A stretch of 64,000 nucleotides of DNA, taken from positions 124,001-188,000 of the forward strand of contig NZ_JABFHF010000005.1 of the NCBI RefSeq assembly GCF_015476655.1, read 5' to 3'. This stretch comes from Aquiflexum lacus (lineage in GTDB: Bacteria > Bacteroidota > Bacteroidia > Cytophagales > Cyclobacteriaceae). The notes under the pieces are model-generated. The model ran no database searches, was not told the DNA's origin, and saw only the letters and a program-made list of their open reading frames with translations. Shown one piece after another: positions 37,028 through 45,748 of this stretch; position 1 is the stretch's first letter; each line of letters begins with the position of its first letter. The translations under genes were made by a program, and so were the position numbers.

Positions 37028-37351
37028 TCAGGATTTGTCATCTGGAAATTTTAAAAACAAAGTTCTGTCCAGTACTCTTGCCGCTTCGAGCATTTTAGAA
37101 AACAACTCTGAATATTCAACTTTTAAAAGAGAGCCATCCACTAGCCCCCAATCAAATAAATACAAATTATATTCTTCAAAATATAGAAGTAGACCGTTGT
37201 GTTTTTCAGGGGCTTTGTTGGCAGAATATTCGCATACAAATTGAGGGTCTTCCACATGGACGATATGGCCAGTTCGAACAATTGAATTCTTTTTTGCTCT
37301 TATCAATATATTAAAGGGGAGCAGGGGGATTTTACTTTCGAGATCTTCCAT
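37028..37351 (-). CDS. Hypothetical protein, 107 residues
   Basis: A 107-residue soluble protein without recognised family. It starts MEDLESKIPLLPFNILIRAK and ends in a helix-rich, acidic tail (ELFSKMLEAARVLDRTLFLK). The composition and an ATG start look gene-like, but there is no clear ribosome-binding site or promoter. It is upstream of the orphan antitoxin-like gene on the same strand with a 122-bp gap. The stretch from 37352 to 37616 shows nothing recognisable. Confidence 0.5.
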   Translation of the reverse strand: MEDLESKIPLLPFNILIRAKKNSIVRTGHIVHVEDPQFVCEYSANKAPEKHNGLLLYFEEYNLYLFDWGLVDGSLLKVEYSELFSKMLEAARVLDRTLFLKFPDDKS

Positions 37352-37616
37352 ACCGTCTTGAATTTTAGTTCATTTTAAAGTTAGCAATCTTTTAGAGAAA
37401 TCGGGATACAGCCATCATGGTGCTAAGGTAAAATACTACAGCGAAGCCTTGATGAAAAATCTTCCTTTTAATTAAATACTATTAGAGAAAGTTTTGTATC
37501 ATAAGTTATATATGAAGCATTTATCCTTCACATTAGCAGAAATGTGTATTTATTGTACTTTCTGTTATAAATATTGACACTGGAATTATTCCCGACCACT
37601 GTACGGGATCCAAAGA

Positions 37617-37647
37617 TAGAAAAAAGGCGTAGATACAATCTACGCCT
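37617..37647 (-). terminator. Terminator of the decarboxylase gene
   Basis: The perfect stem AGGCGTAGAT / ATCTACGCCT with a 3-base loop is followed on the minus strand by a T run. Confidence 0.88.
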
Positions 37648-37669
37648 AGCGTCAACGCCAATCTACACA

Positions 37670-38920
37670 TCACTTCCTCCCCCTGACTTCTCCCTCCAAC
37701 TCCATCAAAAACATGTCAATGGTTCCGGGCTTGACGTGGGGCATGACTACGATTTTGTACCATTTGGCTTCGTGTTCATAACTGTCTGCGACCAAATAGT
37801 ATTTATGGGCGAGTTCTTTGGACATATACTTTGCCTTGATGGCGATGATGTTAAGGTATTGGTTTCGGAAATATTCCACGCCCATCTTTTCCAGTTTTTT
37901 GCAGATTCTTTCTGTTTGGTCACAGAGCATTTCCATTTTGTATTTCCAGCCTTCCGAACCGTGAATCTGCAATATCATCCACATCGAAATGGCATTTGCC
38001 CCAGAGCGGCTTCCACTGACCGTATAGTCCTTGCCGGGAATATATTGCGCTTCTTCGGTTTTGACATAGTCAAAATAACCTTTTCTGATCAGAAACAATC
38101 CAGTTCCATAGGGCGTCTGAAGCATTTTATGTCCATCAGCTGTAATGGAATTCAGATAGGGATTTTGGAAGGTAAATCGGCTAACCGGATTGGTAAATGG
38201 ATAAATAAATCCGCCATAAGCTGCATCCACATGGATTTTGAAGGGAGCATTCATATTGGTAAAATATTCTCCCAACATGTCTATATCATCCACCGAACCG
38301 AACATGGTTGTGGACAGGTTGGCAATGACGATGAAGTATTTGATGCCATCTTTTAAGGCCGTATTCACTTTGTTTTCAAGTGATTCCTTGGTGATTTCCC
38401 TGGTTTCAGGATCTACATCCAGGATGATATTGGTCAGGTTGAGGATGTTGGCCCCTTTGGGCATGGAGTAATGAGAATCCTGAGAATATACCACCGCAAT
38501 TTCCCCGATTCTGGCCCCATGCTCTTTTTGGAAGAAATTCCTGTAAATCCACATGGCCTGAATATTGGCTTCGGTTCCACCTGTGGCGACATAACCATCC
38601 TGTTGGTTGCTGTCTCCATTGAAAATCTCCTCAGCTACCAATTTGATGAGGTCTTTTTCAATCTGTTGCGTTCCTTTGAAAACCTCTAAAACTGATTTGT
38701 CACTCAGGGTATGTACACCGATATGATTGGGGTTTCTGACCATGGCAGACATAAAAGGCGCATCTTTGAGGAATGGTGCATCAGGGTAAAATTCCATGGT
38801 GTCGAGATAAGTTCCCGGAACTCCTAAAATGGGATGATCACCTCTATAGTCGAGGTTTTGTTCCAATGCTTTGAATATGGATTCTTTGAGTTGTTCGTGA
38901 GATTGTTTTTTCCAGTACAT
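37670..38920 (-). CDS. Group II PLP-dependent amino-acid decarboxylase (tyrosine/aspartate decarboxylase-like)
   Basis: A 416-residue pyridoxal-phosphate enzyme of the aromatic-amino-acid/glutamate decarboxylase superfamily. PLP contacts are visible as GGTEANIQAMW at 114-124, HVDAAYGGF with Asp232, and the Schiff-base lysine Lys265 in TADGHKMLQTPYG. The short length and the SGSRSGANAISMW motif resemble archaeal-type MfnA and related bacterial tyrosine or aspartate decarboxylases rather than GadB. The substrate cannot be settled from sequence alone. It is a single-gene unit ending in a strong terminator. Confidence 0.9.
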   Translation of the reverse strand: MYWKKQSHEQLKESIFKALEQNLDYRGDHPILGVPGTYLDTMEFYPDAPFLKDAPFMSAMVRNPNHIGVHTLSDKSVLEVFKGTQQIEKDLIKLVAEEIFNGDSNQQDGYVATGGTEANIQAMWIYRNFFQKEHGARIGEIAVVYSQDSHYSMPKGANILNLTNIILDVDPETREITKESLENKVNTALKDGIKYFIVIANLSTTMFGSVDDIDMLGEYFTNMNAPFKIHVDAAYGGFIYPFTNPVSRFTFQNPYLNSITADGHKMLQTPYGTGLFLIRKGYFDYVKTEEAQYIPGKDYTVSGSRSGANAISMWMILQIHGSEGWKYKMEMLCDQTERICKKLEKMGVEYFRNQYLNIIAIKAKYMSKELAHKYYLVADSYEHEAKWYKIVVMPHVKPGTIDMFLMELEGEVRGRK

Positions 38921-38985
38921 GGCTTGGTTTGTGTAGGTTATCCTCTTTGATGCCAGTTACCCAGTTTCCTATTATTGACTTGACG

Positions 38986-39005
38986 CCTGCCTGCCGGCAG
39001 GCAGG
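38986..39005. repeat. Perfect 20-bp palindrome CCTGCCTGCCGGCAGGCAGG
   Basis: The arms CCTGCCTGCC and GGCAGGCAGG meet without a spacer. The same core with one central base is the middle of the 47-bp palindrome at 20162-20208. It is G+C rich in otherwise A+T-rich spacer DNA. Confidence 0.85.
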
Positions 39006-39191
39006 GAAGCTGGAAGACCGAGGGCCGAAGAAGCCGGGAATTGATATTTTACCAGCTCGAAAGTCATTTTACCAAATTTGATGGTAACAAAGAGGATTTG
39101 TGAATAGTAAATACTAAATGTGAAATTATTTGTAGAAGCGGTCTTTCCAGAAGTGATTTTTCTTGGATCAGATAGCTATACAAATTGGAAA

Positions 39192-39932
39192 TCAGTTCCA
39201 GATTCTCCAGGCGGCTTCGGCCTGAAGTTGGAGCATTTCCAATCCATTTTTCACTACTGCGCCGCGGGCTTCGAGAGAGCGCATCAAAAAAGTCTTTTCA
39301 GGATTATATACCAGGTCATACACTTTGTGCATGCTGGAGATATATTCCAGATTAATCGCAGGCATTTCCTCGGTTTTGGGAAATGTGCCTATTGGGGTGG
39401 TATTTATAATTAGATGATTTCTATCTAAAACCGACTTGCTTTTGGCAAGTTCCTCATAAGAAATAATGCCGGGATCCTCACCAGGATTTCGGGATACCAT
39501 CAAGTATGAAATTCCCAGATCCTTCAAAGCCTTGACAACAGCTTTGGAGGCCCCACCTGTTCCCAAAACCAATGCATAAGGCTTTTCACCTTTGAGCCAA
39601 TTATTCAGGGATTCTTTGAATCCTATATAGTCGGTATTGTAACCCTTGAGTTTGCCAGCCTTGATTTGGATACAATTCACTGCACCGATTTCTTCATAGG
39701 CAGGGTCGATACTGTCCAAATAGGGCAACACTTTTTCTTTGTAAGGGATGGTCACATTCAGGCCTTCAAGTTCGGGATTTTGCCGGAGGATGGCGGGTAG
39801 AAGGGAGATGTCCTCAATTTCATAGAGATCATATTGACATTCCTTTATCCCTTCGGTTTCGAATTTATCAGTAAAATACTTTTTCGAAAAAGAATGACCT
39901 AAAGGATAACCTATCAATCCAAATTTCCTCAT
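39192..39932 (-). CDS. aroE: Shikimate dehydrogenase
   Basis: The NADPH-dependent enzyme (246 residues) that reduces 3-dehydroshikimate in aromatic amino-acid synthesis. The substrate-binding YPLGHSFSKKYF is at residues 9-20, catalytic Lys in NVTIPYKEKV, and the nucleotide-binding GTGGASKAV follows at about 124. It is slightly shorter than the E. coli enzyme (272), as usual for Bacteroidota. The start codon overlaps the end of the DUF368 gene by 4 bp, so it is the last gene of that operon. Confidence 0.95.
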   Translation of the reverse strand: MRKFGLIGYPLGHSFSKKYFTDKFETEGIKECQYDLYEIEDISLLPAILRQNPELEGLNVTIPYKEKVLPYLDSIDPAYEEIGAVNCIQIKAGKLKGYNTDYIGFKESLNNWLKGEKPYALVLGTGGASKAVVKALKDLGISYLMVSRNPGEDPGIISYEELAKSKSVLDRNHLIINTTPIGTFPKTEEMPAINLEYISSMHKVYDLVYNPEKTFLMRSLEARGAVVKNGLEMLQLQAEAAWRIWN

Positions 39933-40864
39933 TTCCTGTTGATGTAGTAAGCGGTTCTTTCGATACCGAGTACCAAAATTACACCAAATGAAAATGCAAG
40001 CAAAGCAAATAGAAATAAAGATTCCTGACCGGTGACTTCAAGATAATTTTGAGGAAGTATGTTTTCAGTGATAAAAGGTTTCTGCACTCCGCTCGAGGAC
40101 ATGCGATAGGAAATCACTTCTTTCCAAGGCCATAATTTATTGATGGATCCTAGCATAAACCCGGACAATAATCCAATGGTGAGCGCATGGTGATTTTTTA
40201 ATAGCCATGAAATCAATCGGCTGAATGACAATAAACCAACAATACAACCAAATGCAAATACGGCCAGCACTACAATGTTTTTTTCAGAAACTGCTGCAAG
40301 GATTCTTTCATACTGACCCAATATCAATAACAAAAAGCTACCCGAAACCCCTGGTAAAATCATGGCGCAAATAGCAATTGCTCCTGCTATAAAAGTAAAC
40401 CAAAGTGCATCCGGAGATCCCATAGGGGGAAGTCCTGTGATCCAATAGGCTACTGCTGTTCCGATCAGTATAGCAATGACAACGCCTATCGACCAATTTC
40501 CGATATCCCTGAGAATGATGATGGCTGAGATGATGATCAATCCACAAAAAAAAGACCACAAGGGAATAGGGTAGTATTCCATCAAGAAAGTGATCAGATT
40601 AGAAAGCGTGAAAATGCTCGCCAGGATTCCAACCAATAGTGTCAATAGAAAACTACCATTGACATGTTCCCAAAGCTTTTTGATCTCAAAGCGGAAAAGA
40701 TAGCCAAGGGCAGTCTGATCGATGGACTTGATGCTGTCCAGCAACTTTTCATAAATCCCCGTAATCAGTGCAATCGAGCCTCCTGATACGCCAGGAACGA
40801 TATCTGCAGCACCCATGGATATCCCTTTCAGGAAGACCAAAATGTAATCTTTCAGATGGTTCAT
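39929..40864 (-). CDS. DUF368 integral membrane protein
   Basis: A 311-residue membrane protein with about eight or nine hydrophobic helices and the conserved opening KGISMGAADIVPGVSGGSIAL. A matching internal motif, ICAMILPGVSGSFLLLILGQY, shows an inverted-repeat build. DUF368 proteins are linked in other bacteria to recycling of polyprenyl-phosphate carrier lipid across the membrane (PopT-type flippases); this is established for some family members and inferred here. It is 48 bp downstream of phosphosulfolactate synthase and overlaps aroE by 4 bp. Confidence 0.9.
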   Translation of the reverse strand: MNHLKDYILVFLKGISMGAADIVPGVSGGSIALITGIYEKLLDSIKSIDQTALGYLFRFEIKKLWEHVNGSFLLTLLVGILASIFTLSNLITFLMEYYPIPLWSFFCGLIIISAIIILRDIGNWSIGVVIAILIGTAVAYWITGLPPMGSPDALWFTFIAGAIAICAMILPGVSGSFLLLILGQYERILAAVSEKNIVVLAVFAFGCIVGLLSFSRLISWLLKNHHALTIGLLSGFMLGSINKLWPWKEVISYRMSSSGVQKPFITENILPQNYLEVTGQESLFLFALLAFSFGVILVLGIERTAYYINRK

Positions 40865-40912
40865 TTATTGAGATAGATAAGGTGCCAATCCATTATGGCT
40901 CTTTAGTAAGAT

Positions 40913-41683
40913 TTACAATTGATGATCTCCAAGAAAATGATCGAAGGTATCGCCCCTTAGTCCCAACCTAATGGTTTCCAACGGTATGACTTCGTTTGTA
41001 GCGATATTGCCAAGATTTACATTGGCACCTAAAAGCTTGACAAACCATACTTGTTGTTCTTTTTGAGGAGCCTCCCAAAGAATTTTTTCTTCAGGAATTT
41101 TGGTGAGAATTTCTTCTACCAAACCTTGTCTTACTTCTCCTGAATCCCTAAAAAGCCCCACGGTTCCACCTTCCCTTGCCTCTCCGATCACTTTCCAGGA
41201 ACCTGCCTGCAGTTCAGCCTGCATTTGCTCTATCCATTTATAAGGAGGGATTATTTTAGCGGCATCTTTTGAGCCTACTTCCGAAAGAACGGTCACGTCC
41301 TTTGTCAGGATATCAATGTATTCACATTTTTTATCATGATTGAGACTGATCGATCCATCAGAAACCTCAGCGAATTTAAGGTTGTATTTTTGCAGCACCC
41401 TTCTGTAATCTTCAAATTGACCTCGGATCACAAAAGCTTCAAACAATGTACCCCCCAAATAAACCGGGATACCGGCATCTTGGTAAATATCGATTTTTTG
41501 TGCCAGATTTTTAGTCAGATAGGATGTGGCCCAGCCTAATTTCACAATGTCAACGAAATCACTGTTTGCATCAATAAAGTTTTCGACTTCTTTGATGCTC
41601 AGGCCTTTATCCATAACCATGGTAAACCCTGTCGTACGGGGCTTTTGTGAACGTACTGGCAGGTTCTTAAGAACGTAATTCAT
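40913..41683 (-). CDS. comA: Phosphosulfolactate synthase (ComA family)
   Basis: A 256-residue TIM-barrel enzyme that adds sulfite to phosphoenolpyruvate to give (R)-phosphosulfolactate, the first step of one coenzyme M route in archaea. Diagnostic stretches are FVDIVKLGWATSYL, PVYLGGTLFEAF, AEVSDGSISL, SEVGSKDA and EAREGGTVGLFRDSG. Bacteroidota do not make coenzyme M in any known way, so the product may feed sulfonate or sulfonolipid synthesis (inference). It lies 26 bp downstream of a TPR gene and 48 bp upstream of the DUF368 gene. Confidence 0.92.
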   Translation of the reverse strand: MNYVLKNLPVRSQKPRTTGFTMVMDKGLSIKEVENFIDANSDFVDIVKLGWATSYLTKNLAQKIDIYQDAGIPVYLGGTLFEAFVIRGQFEDYRRVLQKYNLKFAEVSDGSISLNHDKKCEYIDILTKDVTVLSEVGSKDAAKIIPPYKWIEQMQAELQAGSWKVIGEAREGGTVGLFRDSGEVRQGLVEEILTKIPEEKILWEAPQKEQQVWFVKLLGANVNLGNIATNEVIPLETIRLGLRGDTFDHFLGDHQL

Positions 41684-41709
41684 TCTAACAGATTTCAGGT
41701 ATTTTGATG

Positions 41710-43131
41710 TTAAGATTCTGACGACTTAGGGTCATCTTTATATTGGGAGATGATCTTGAAAATAGCCTTTTGATGTTTGATTTCAGGCATCAATTCGTAA
41801 AGCAAGGTGTGTTTCCCAAAGTCCAAAGTTAATGCATTTTCCAAATATGAAAAGGCTTCCTTGTATTTCCCCGTTTTTATCTGGAATACGACCATGCGGT
41901 AATACAATTCTGCTTCCTCAGGCAGTTCCTCAATTCCCTCTTTGAGAACATCAATTGCCTCTTCAAATCGTGTTTGATCAAAATAAATGATGGCAAGGTT
42001 GACATAAGTTTCTATGATTCCGGACTCAAGGTTAATGGCTTCTTCATAGGCATCTGCACTTGCTTGAAGGTTACCCAGGTTGTATTCGGCATCAGCAAGA
42101 CCCACCCAATAATTGGGGTTTTCGGTAGTCAGGTTAATCGCTTTACGGAAATAATGGATGGCCTCAAAAAATTTCTCTCTTTTGAGCATACACATGCCCA
42201 AGCCAAACCAGGCATCATCATATTCGGGGTCAAGTTTGGATGATTTTTTGAAATACTTAAAAGCAAGGTCAATCTGATCCAATTTTTCGTAGGCCGCTGC
42301 CAGATAACAACAATTCTCTGCATTCGAACCTTCACAGTTGATTGTATTTTGGTAGGCTTCTAAGGCCAGGTCAAACTGCTCGGTGTTCATGTAAGCATTG
42401 CCAAGGTTGAAGTAGGCAGATGCAAAAGCATCATCAATGATCAGCGCATAATCGTATGCCTGAATGGCTTCCTCATATCTGCCTAAGCGATTATACACTA
42501 CTCCCAAGTTATACCATGCACCCGCACTGTAAGGATCTTGATCAATGAAATCCTGATAGAACTGAAGGATTTCCGTAAAGGAGCCTTCTTCCTCGGTAAT
42601 CATTGCCAATTGAAAAAGTGCGTCCTCATGATTGATCCGAAGTTTGACACATTCTTTATAGTAATGGATTGCTTTTTCATTGTTTTCGTCAGCCTTATAG
42701 AGATTGCCAAGAGAATAATAAACTTCAGCTTTATCATCCGCCAATGGAATAAAGTCTTCCAACATGGCAATCGCCTCTTTGACATTTCCGTTGATCATCA
42801 GTCCTTGACTGAAGGCAAGAATGATGTCTTCATTATTGGGGGATAGGTTATTGATGTTTTCAAGAATTTCCAGACCTTCTTCCAGCTCATCATTAAAAAT
42901 CAGGCATTGTGCCTTATACAGCTTAATTTCAATGCTGTAAGGAAATTTTTCCAAGGCATGGTCAGAGGCCTTTAGCGCTTTCAGGTATTTTTGTTGGTCA
43001 AAATAAAAGCGGATGATATTCTCTAATTCTTCCTCTTCAAAATATAAATCCAAATTGGATTTCAATGAGTTTTCAAATCTTTCTACTAACTCTTTGTCTT
43101 CCTCCCATTCGTTTTCAAAATCTCCGGTCAT
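41710..43131 (-). CDS. Tetratricopeptide-repeat protein, acidic
   Basis: A 473-residue cytoplasmic protein with roughly eleven or twelve consecutive TPR units (for example AWYNLGVVYNRLGRYEEAIQ, AYFNLGNAYMNTEQFDLALE, YWVGLADAEYNLGNLQASAD). It is very acidic at the N-terminus (GDFENEWEEDKELVERFE) and has no signal peptide. It should serve as a protein-protein scaffold; the partner is unknown. The gene lies between the epimerase-like and ComA genes on the same strand. Confidence 0.9.
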   Translation of the reverse strand: MTGDFENEWEEDKELVERFENSLKSNLDLYFEEEELENIIRFYFDQQKYLKALKASDHALEKFPYSIEIKLYKAQCLIFNDELEEGLEILENINNLSPNNEDIILAFSQGLMINGNVKEAIAMLEDFIPLADDKAEVYYSLGNLYKADENNEKAIHYYKECVKLRINHEDALFQLAMITEEEGSFTEILQFYQDFIDQDPYSAGAWYNLGVVYNRLGRYEEAIQAYDYALIIDDAFASAYFNLGNAYMNTEQFDLALEAYQNTINCEGSNAENCCYLAAAYEKLDQIDLAFKYFKKSSKLDPEYDDAWFGLGMCMLKREKFFEAIHYFRKAINLTTENPNYWVGLADAEYNLGNLQASADAYEEAINLESGIIETYVNLAIIYFDQTRFEEAIDVLKEGIEELPEEAELYYRMVVFQIKTGKYKEAFSYLENALTLDFGKHTLLYELMPEIKHQKAIFKIISQYKDDPKSSES

Positions 43132-43273
43132 CAGCTTCGTTTTAAATTCTAACTTAAGTTACCAAATTATCAGTAGCCACAAAATCATACCCAAAATATT
43201 TTTTCTTAAAATTTGGCTAAGCTTTATGGCATGGGTTTACCGGTTAATTGTATTAAGGGTTACCAACGTTGCT

Positions 43274-44242
43274 TTATAGGCTTTCGTTCGCTTTCGCCCA
43301 TTGAAAAGTTTCTTCTAACGGCCTATAGCTAAAGTCCAAAATGGAATTCACTTTTTCATTTTCCAAGTATATTTCGAGTTGTGAAATCATGGCAGTTTGT
43401 TTGTTTAAAGGGCTTTTGGTCAGTTTAAGTCTTCTTGCAATTCCAACAGCGATCAAGGCCATTCTAAGTTGGTAGTATTTAAGTTTCTTGGAGGGTGCCT
43501 TTTTTCCGAAAGCCTTTGCCATTTTCTCAAAAAAATCTTTGTAAGGGATCGTTCTATGATTGAGAATAAATCGCTCACCCCATTGGTTTTTTTTAAAGAG
43601 TTGGAAGGTGATTTCTACAGCATCCCGGATATCTATAAAATTGACCGTTCCCTGTGGATAGTATTTGTTTTCTTCCAATACATAATGATAAATCTGAGTG
43701 CTGCTTCTTTCGTCAGTTATTTTTCCTAGAATCACGGAAGGCATGATGACCAATGCCTGAATCCCTTCCTGTACACCTCTCCAGACTTCCAATTCAGCCC
43801 GGTACTTGGAAATGGCATAGGGGGTGTTGTATTTGGACGCGGTCCATTTTGAATTTTCATCGTAGGTGGTGCTATCAAATGTTCTTCCCAATGCAGAAAC
43901 AGAGCTTGCGTGGATAAGTTTTTTCACCCCTTTTTCCAGCATGGCATTGACAATATTGGAGGTTCCGGTAACATTTACTTCCATGAGTTTATCCTCATCT
44001 TTCGGATCAAAAGAAACCAATCCAGCCACATGAATGACCATGTCAATTCCTTCCATTGCATTTTCCAGAGAGATCGGATCAAGAATATCTCCTTCTATCC
44101 AATTGACTATGGAGGCATTATTTCCCAATAATTTATCAGAACTGTTTTTTCTTTTTATGGCAAAAATAGAGCCTTCCTGAGCGAATCTTTTGACTAGGTA
44201 GCTGCCAAAAAGTCCTGTGGCACCTGTTATCAATATTTTCAT
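43274..44242 (-). CDS. NAD-dependent epimerase/dehydratase (extended SDR)
   Basis: A 322-residue extended short-chain dehydrogenase. The NAD(P) motif GATGLFGSYLV is at residues 7-17 and the catalytic YAISKYRAE (Tyr-x-x-x-Lys) at about 147-155, with the Ser in HASSVSALG. Related enzymes act on nucleotide sugars, dihydroflavonols or sterols; the substrate cannot be told. It overlaps the CpsB-like gene by 4 bp, which links it to surface-polysaccharide genes upstream. Confidence 0.88.
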   Translation of the reverse strand: MKILITGATGLFGSYLVKRFAQEGSIFAIKRKNSSDKLLGNNASIVNWIEGDILDPISLENAMEGIDMVIHVAGLVSFDPKDEDKLMEVNVTGTSNIVNAMLEKGVKKLIHASSVSALGRTFDSTTYDENSKWTASKYNTPYAISKYRAELEVWRGVQEGIQALVIMPSVILGKITDERSSTQIYHYVLEENKYYPQGTVNFIDIRDAVEITFQLFKKNQWGERFILNHRTIPYKDFFEKMAKAFGKKAPSKKLKYYQLRMALIAVGIARRLKLTKSPLNKQTAMISQLEIYLENEKVNSILDFSYRPLEETFQWAKANESL

Positions 44243-44991
44243 AAAGAATTATTTATCAGATTCATCTGCTGTATTTTCTCGAAATACTTGGATTTGGGCA
44301 ATGTCTCCAACATGTCCAAGTACCTGTGGTTATGGCAATCAGTTCCAAAAAATCTTATTTTACCTTCATCAATTAATAGCTCAGCAAAATTTTTAATGGG
44401 CTTTGAATAAAACCCGGTTAGGGATAATAGATTGATCTGAAAATAAATGTCTCTGTCTATCAGTTCATATAGAAAATCCTTGTCTTGGATGAGATATTGA
44501 TAGCGTTCCGGATGTGCCAGAATCGGTTTGTATCCATGCATTTCCAAATCAAAAAATATCTCTTTTAGCATCAAAGGCCTGCTCATGAATCCAGTCTCTA
44601 CAAGAACTAAATTATCTCCTATAGTCAGTAGTTTTTCTCCTTTATTGAGTTTTTCCATCAGCATCTCATCAATAAAATATTCTGCTGCAGCTTCTACCTC
44701 AATGTCTATATTTTCCTCCACCAAAGCTTCTTTCAATCGTGCAAGGCCCGGCAAAATTGTTTCCGGCGAATTTTTGTAATACTCAGACATGACATGAGGC
44801 GTGGTAATGAGTTTTCGCAGACCATAACCTTTTAGTCTTTTAATGAGTTCTAGGCTTTCTTCCAAAGACTTCGAACCGTCATCTATTCCAGGTATCAAAT
44901 GGGAATGCATGTCCACCCCCAACCAACTCAGGTCAAGTTCCTGAATGGTTTTATCTTTTTTGATAAAATTAAAAATATCTAATACTCCCAT
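44239..44991 (-). CDS. CpsB/CapC-type tyrosine-protein phosphatase (PHP domain)
   Basis: A 250-residue metal-dependent phosphatase of the PHP superfamily. Metal ligands are visible in DMHSHLIPGIDDG (residues 27-39), TTPHVM, AHPERYQYL and GTDCHNHR. CpsB/CapC proteins dephosphorylate the tyrosine tail of Wzc-type kinases that control polysaccharide export. No Wzc kinase is in the window. The start ATG shares its first base with the end of rfbC and it overlaps the next gene by 4 bp. Confidence 0.9.
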   Translation of the reverse strand: MGVLDIFNFIKKDKTIQELDLSWLGVDMHSHLIPGIDDGSKSLEESLELIKRLKGYGLRKLITTPHVMSEYYKNSPETILPGLARLKEALVEENIDIEVEAAAEYFIDEMLMEKLNKGEKLLTIGDNLVLVETGFMSRPLMLKEIFFDLEMHGYKPILAHPERYQYLIQDKDFLYELIDRDIYFQINLLSLTGFYSKPIKNFAELLIDEGKIRFFGTDCHNHRYLDMLETLPKSKYFEKIQQMNLINNSL

Positions 44992-45542
44992 TAAATTCCT
45001 CCTTTGGTCATTTGGGTAAATGCTTCGAAAGTTGGCAACAATTGATCCTTTTCGGAAAGAATTGGTGTTTTCACCTCCCAGTCTATTGCCAACTGCGGGT
45101 CATTCCAAATAACGCCGCCTTCACTGGACTTGTTGTAATAATTAGAACATCTGTAAGAAAACACTGCATCTTCCAATACTGAAAAACCATGAGCAAAACC
45201 TTCAGGTACATACAGCATATTGTGCTGAATATCGTCAAGAACTTTTGTATATACTGCGCCATAAGTCACAGATCCTTTCCTTAAGTCTACCACTACATCC
45301 AATACCTTACCTTTCAATACCCGGGCCAATTTCGCTTGGGCATAGGGTTCATGTTGGAAATGAAGCCCTCTTACCGTCCCCGCTTTGGAAAAAGATTGGT
45401 TTTCTTGTACCCAAACCTTGTCTATACCATATTCGCTCAATTCACTTTTTTTAAATGATTCAAAAAAGTATCCCCGATTGTCTTCAAAAATTTTTGGGTA
45501 TAATTCAAAAAGTCCTTCAATTGGTGTAGTCAAAATTTTCAT
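44991..45542 (-). CDS. rfbC: dTDP-4-dehydrorhamnose 3,5-epimerase
   Basis: The RmlC-type cupin (183 residues) that epimerises dTDP-4-keto-6-deoxyglucose on the way to dTDP-rhamnose. The catalytic His61 is in TVRGLHFQHEPYAQAKL, followed by the VLKGKVLDVVVDLRKGSVTYG strand pair and YVPEGFAHGFSVLED. The other rhamnose genes (rmlA, B, D) are not in this window. First gene of the minus-strand run toward aroE. Confidence 0.94.
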   Translation of the reverse strand: MKILTTPIEGLFELYPKIFEDNRGYFFESFKKSELSEYGIDKVWVQENQSFSKAGTVRGLHFQHEPYAQAKLARVLKGKVLDVVVDLRKGSVTYGAVYTKVLDDIQHNMLYVPEGFAHGFSVLEDAVFSYRCSNYYNKSSEGGVIWNDPQLAIDWEVKTPILSEKDQLLPTFEAFTQMTKGGI

Positions 45543-45676
45543 AATTATTTATTCTTTTAATTTCCTTATAGGGTATAGATCAAGTAATCTGATGTTTGAG
45601 GAGTATTTATTTGGATTTAAACGATTGACTCTGGGGAATAATTGGGCAAATATAAGGCTTATTGGGAGTAGGTTGG

Positions 45677-45684
45677 TAAATTTG
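45677..45684 (+). promoter_or_regulatory. Candidate hflX promoter -7 box
   Basis: TAAATTTG fits TAnnTTTG and gives a leader of about 58 bases before the ATG at 45749. The -33 region is not convincing. Confidence 0.4.
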
Positions 45685-45748
45685 TGGAAGAGATTAAGAT
45701 TTGGAACTATTTATGTGCTCTTTATCTTTTCCAATCAAACAAACATAC

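Noticed and set aside
37574-38356. A 260-residue plus-strand frame opposite the decarboxylase
   Set aside because: Antisense to a well-supported enzyme gene; composition follows from its codons and it shows no family motif.
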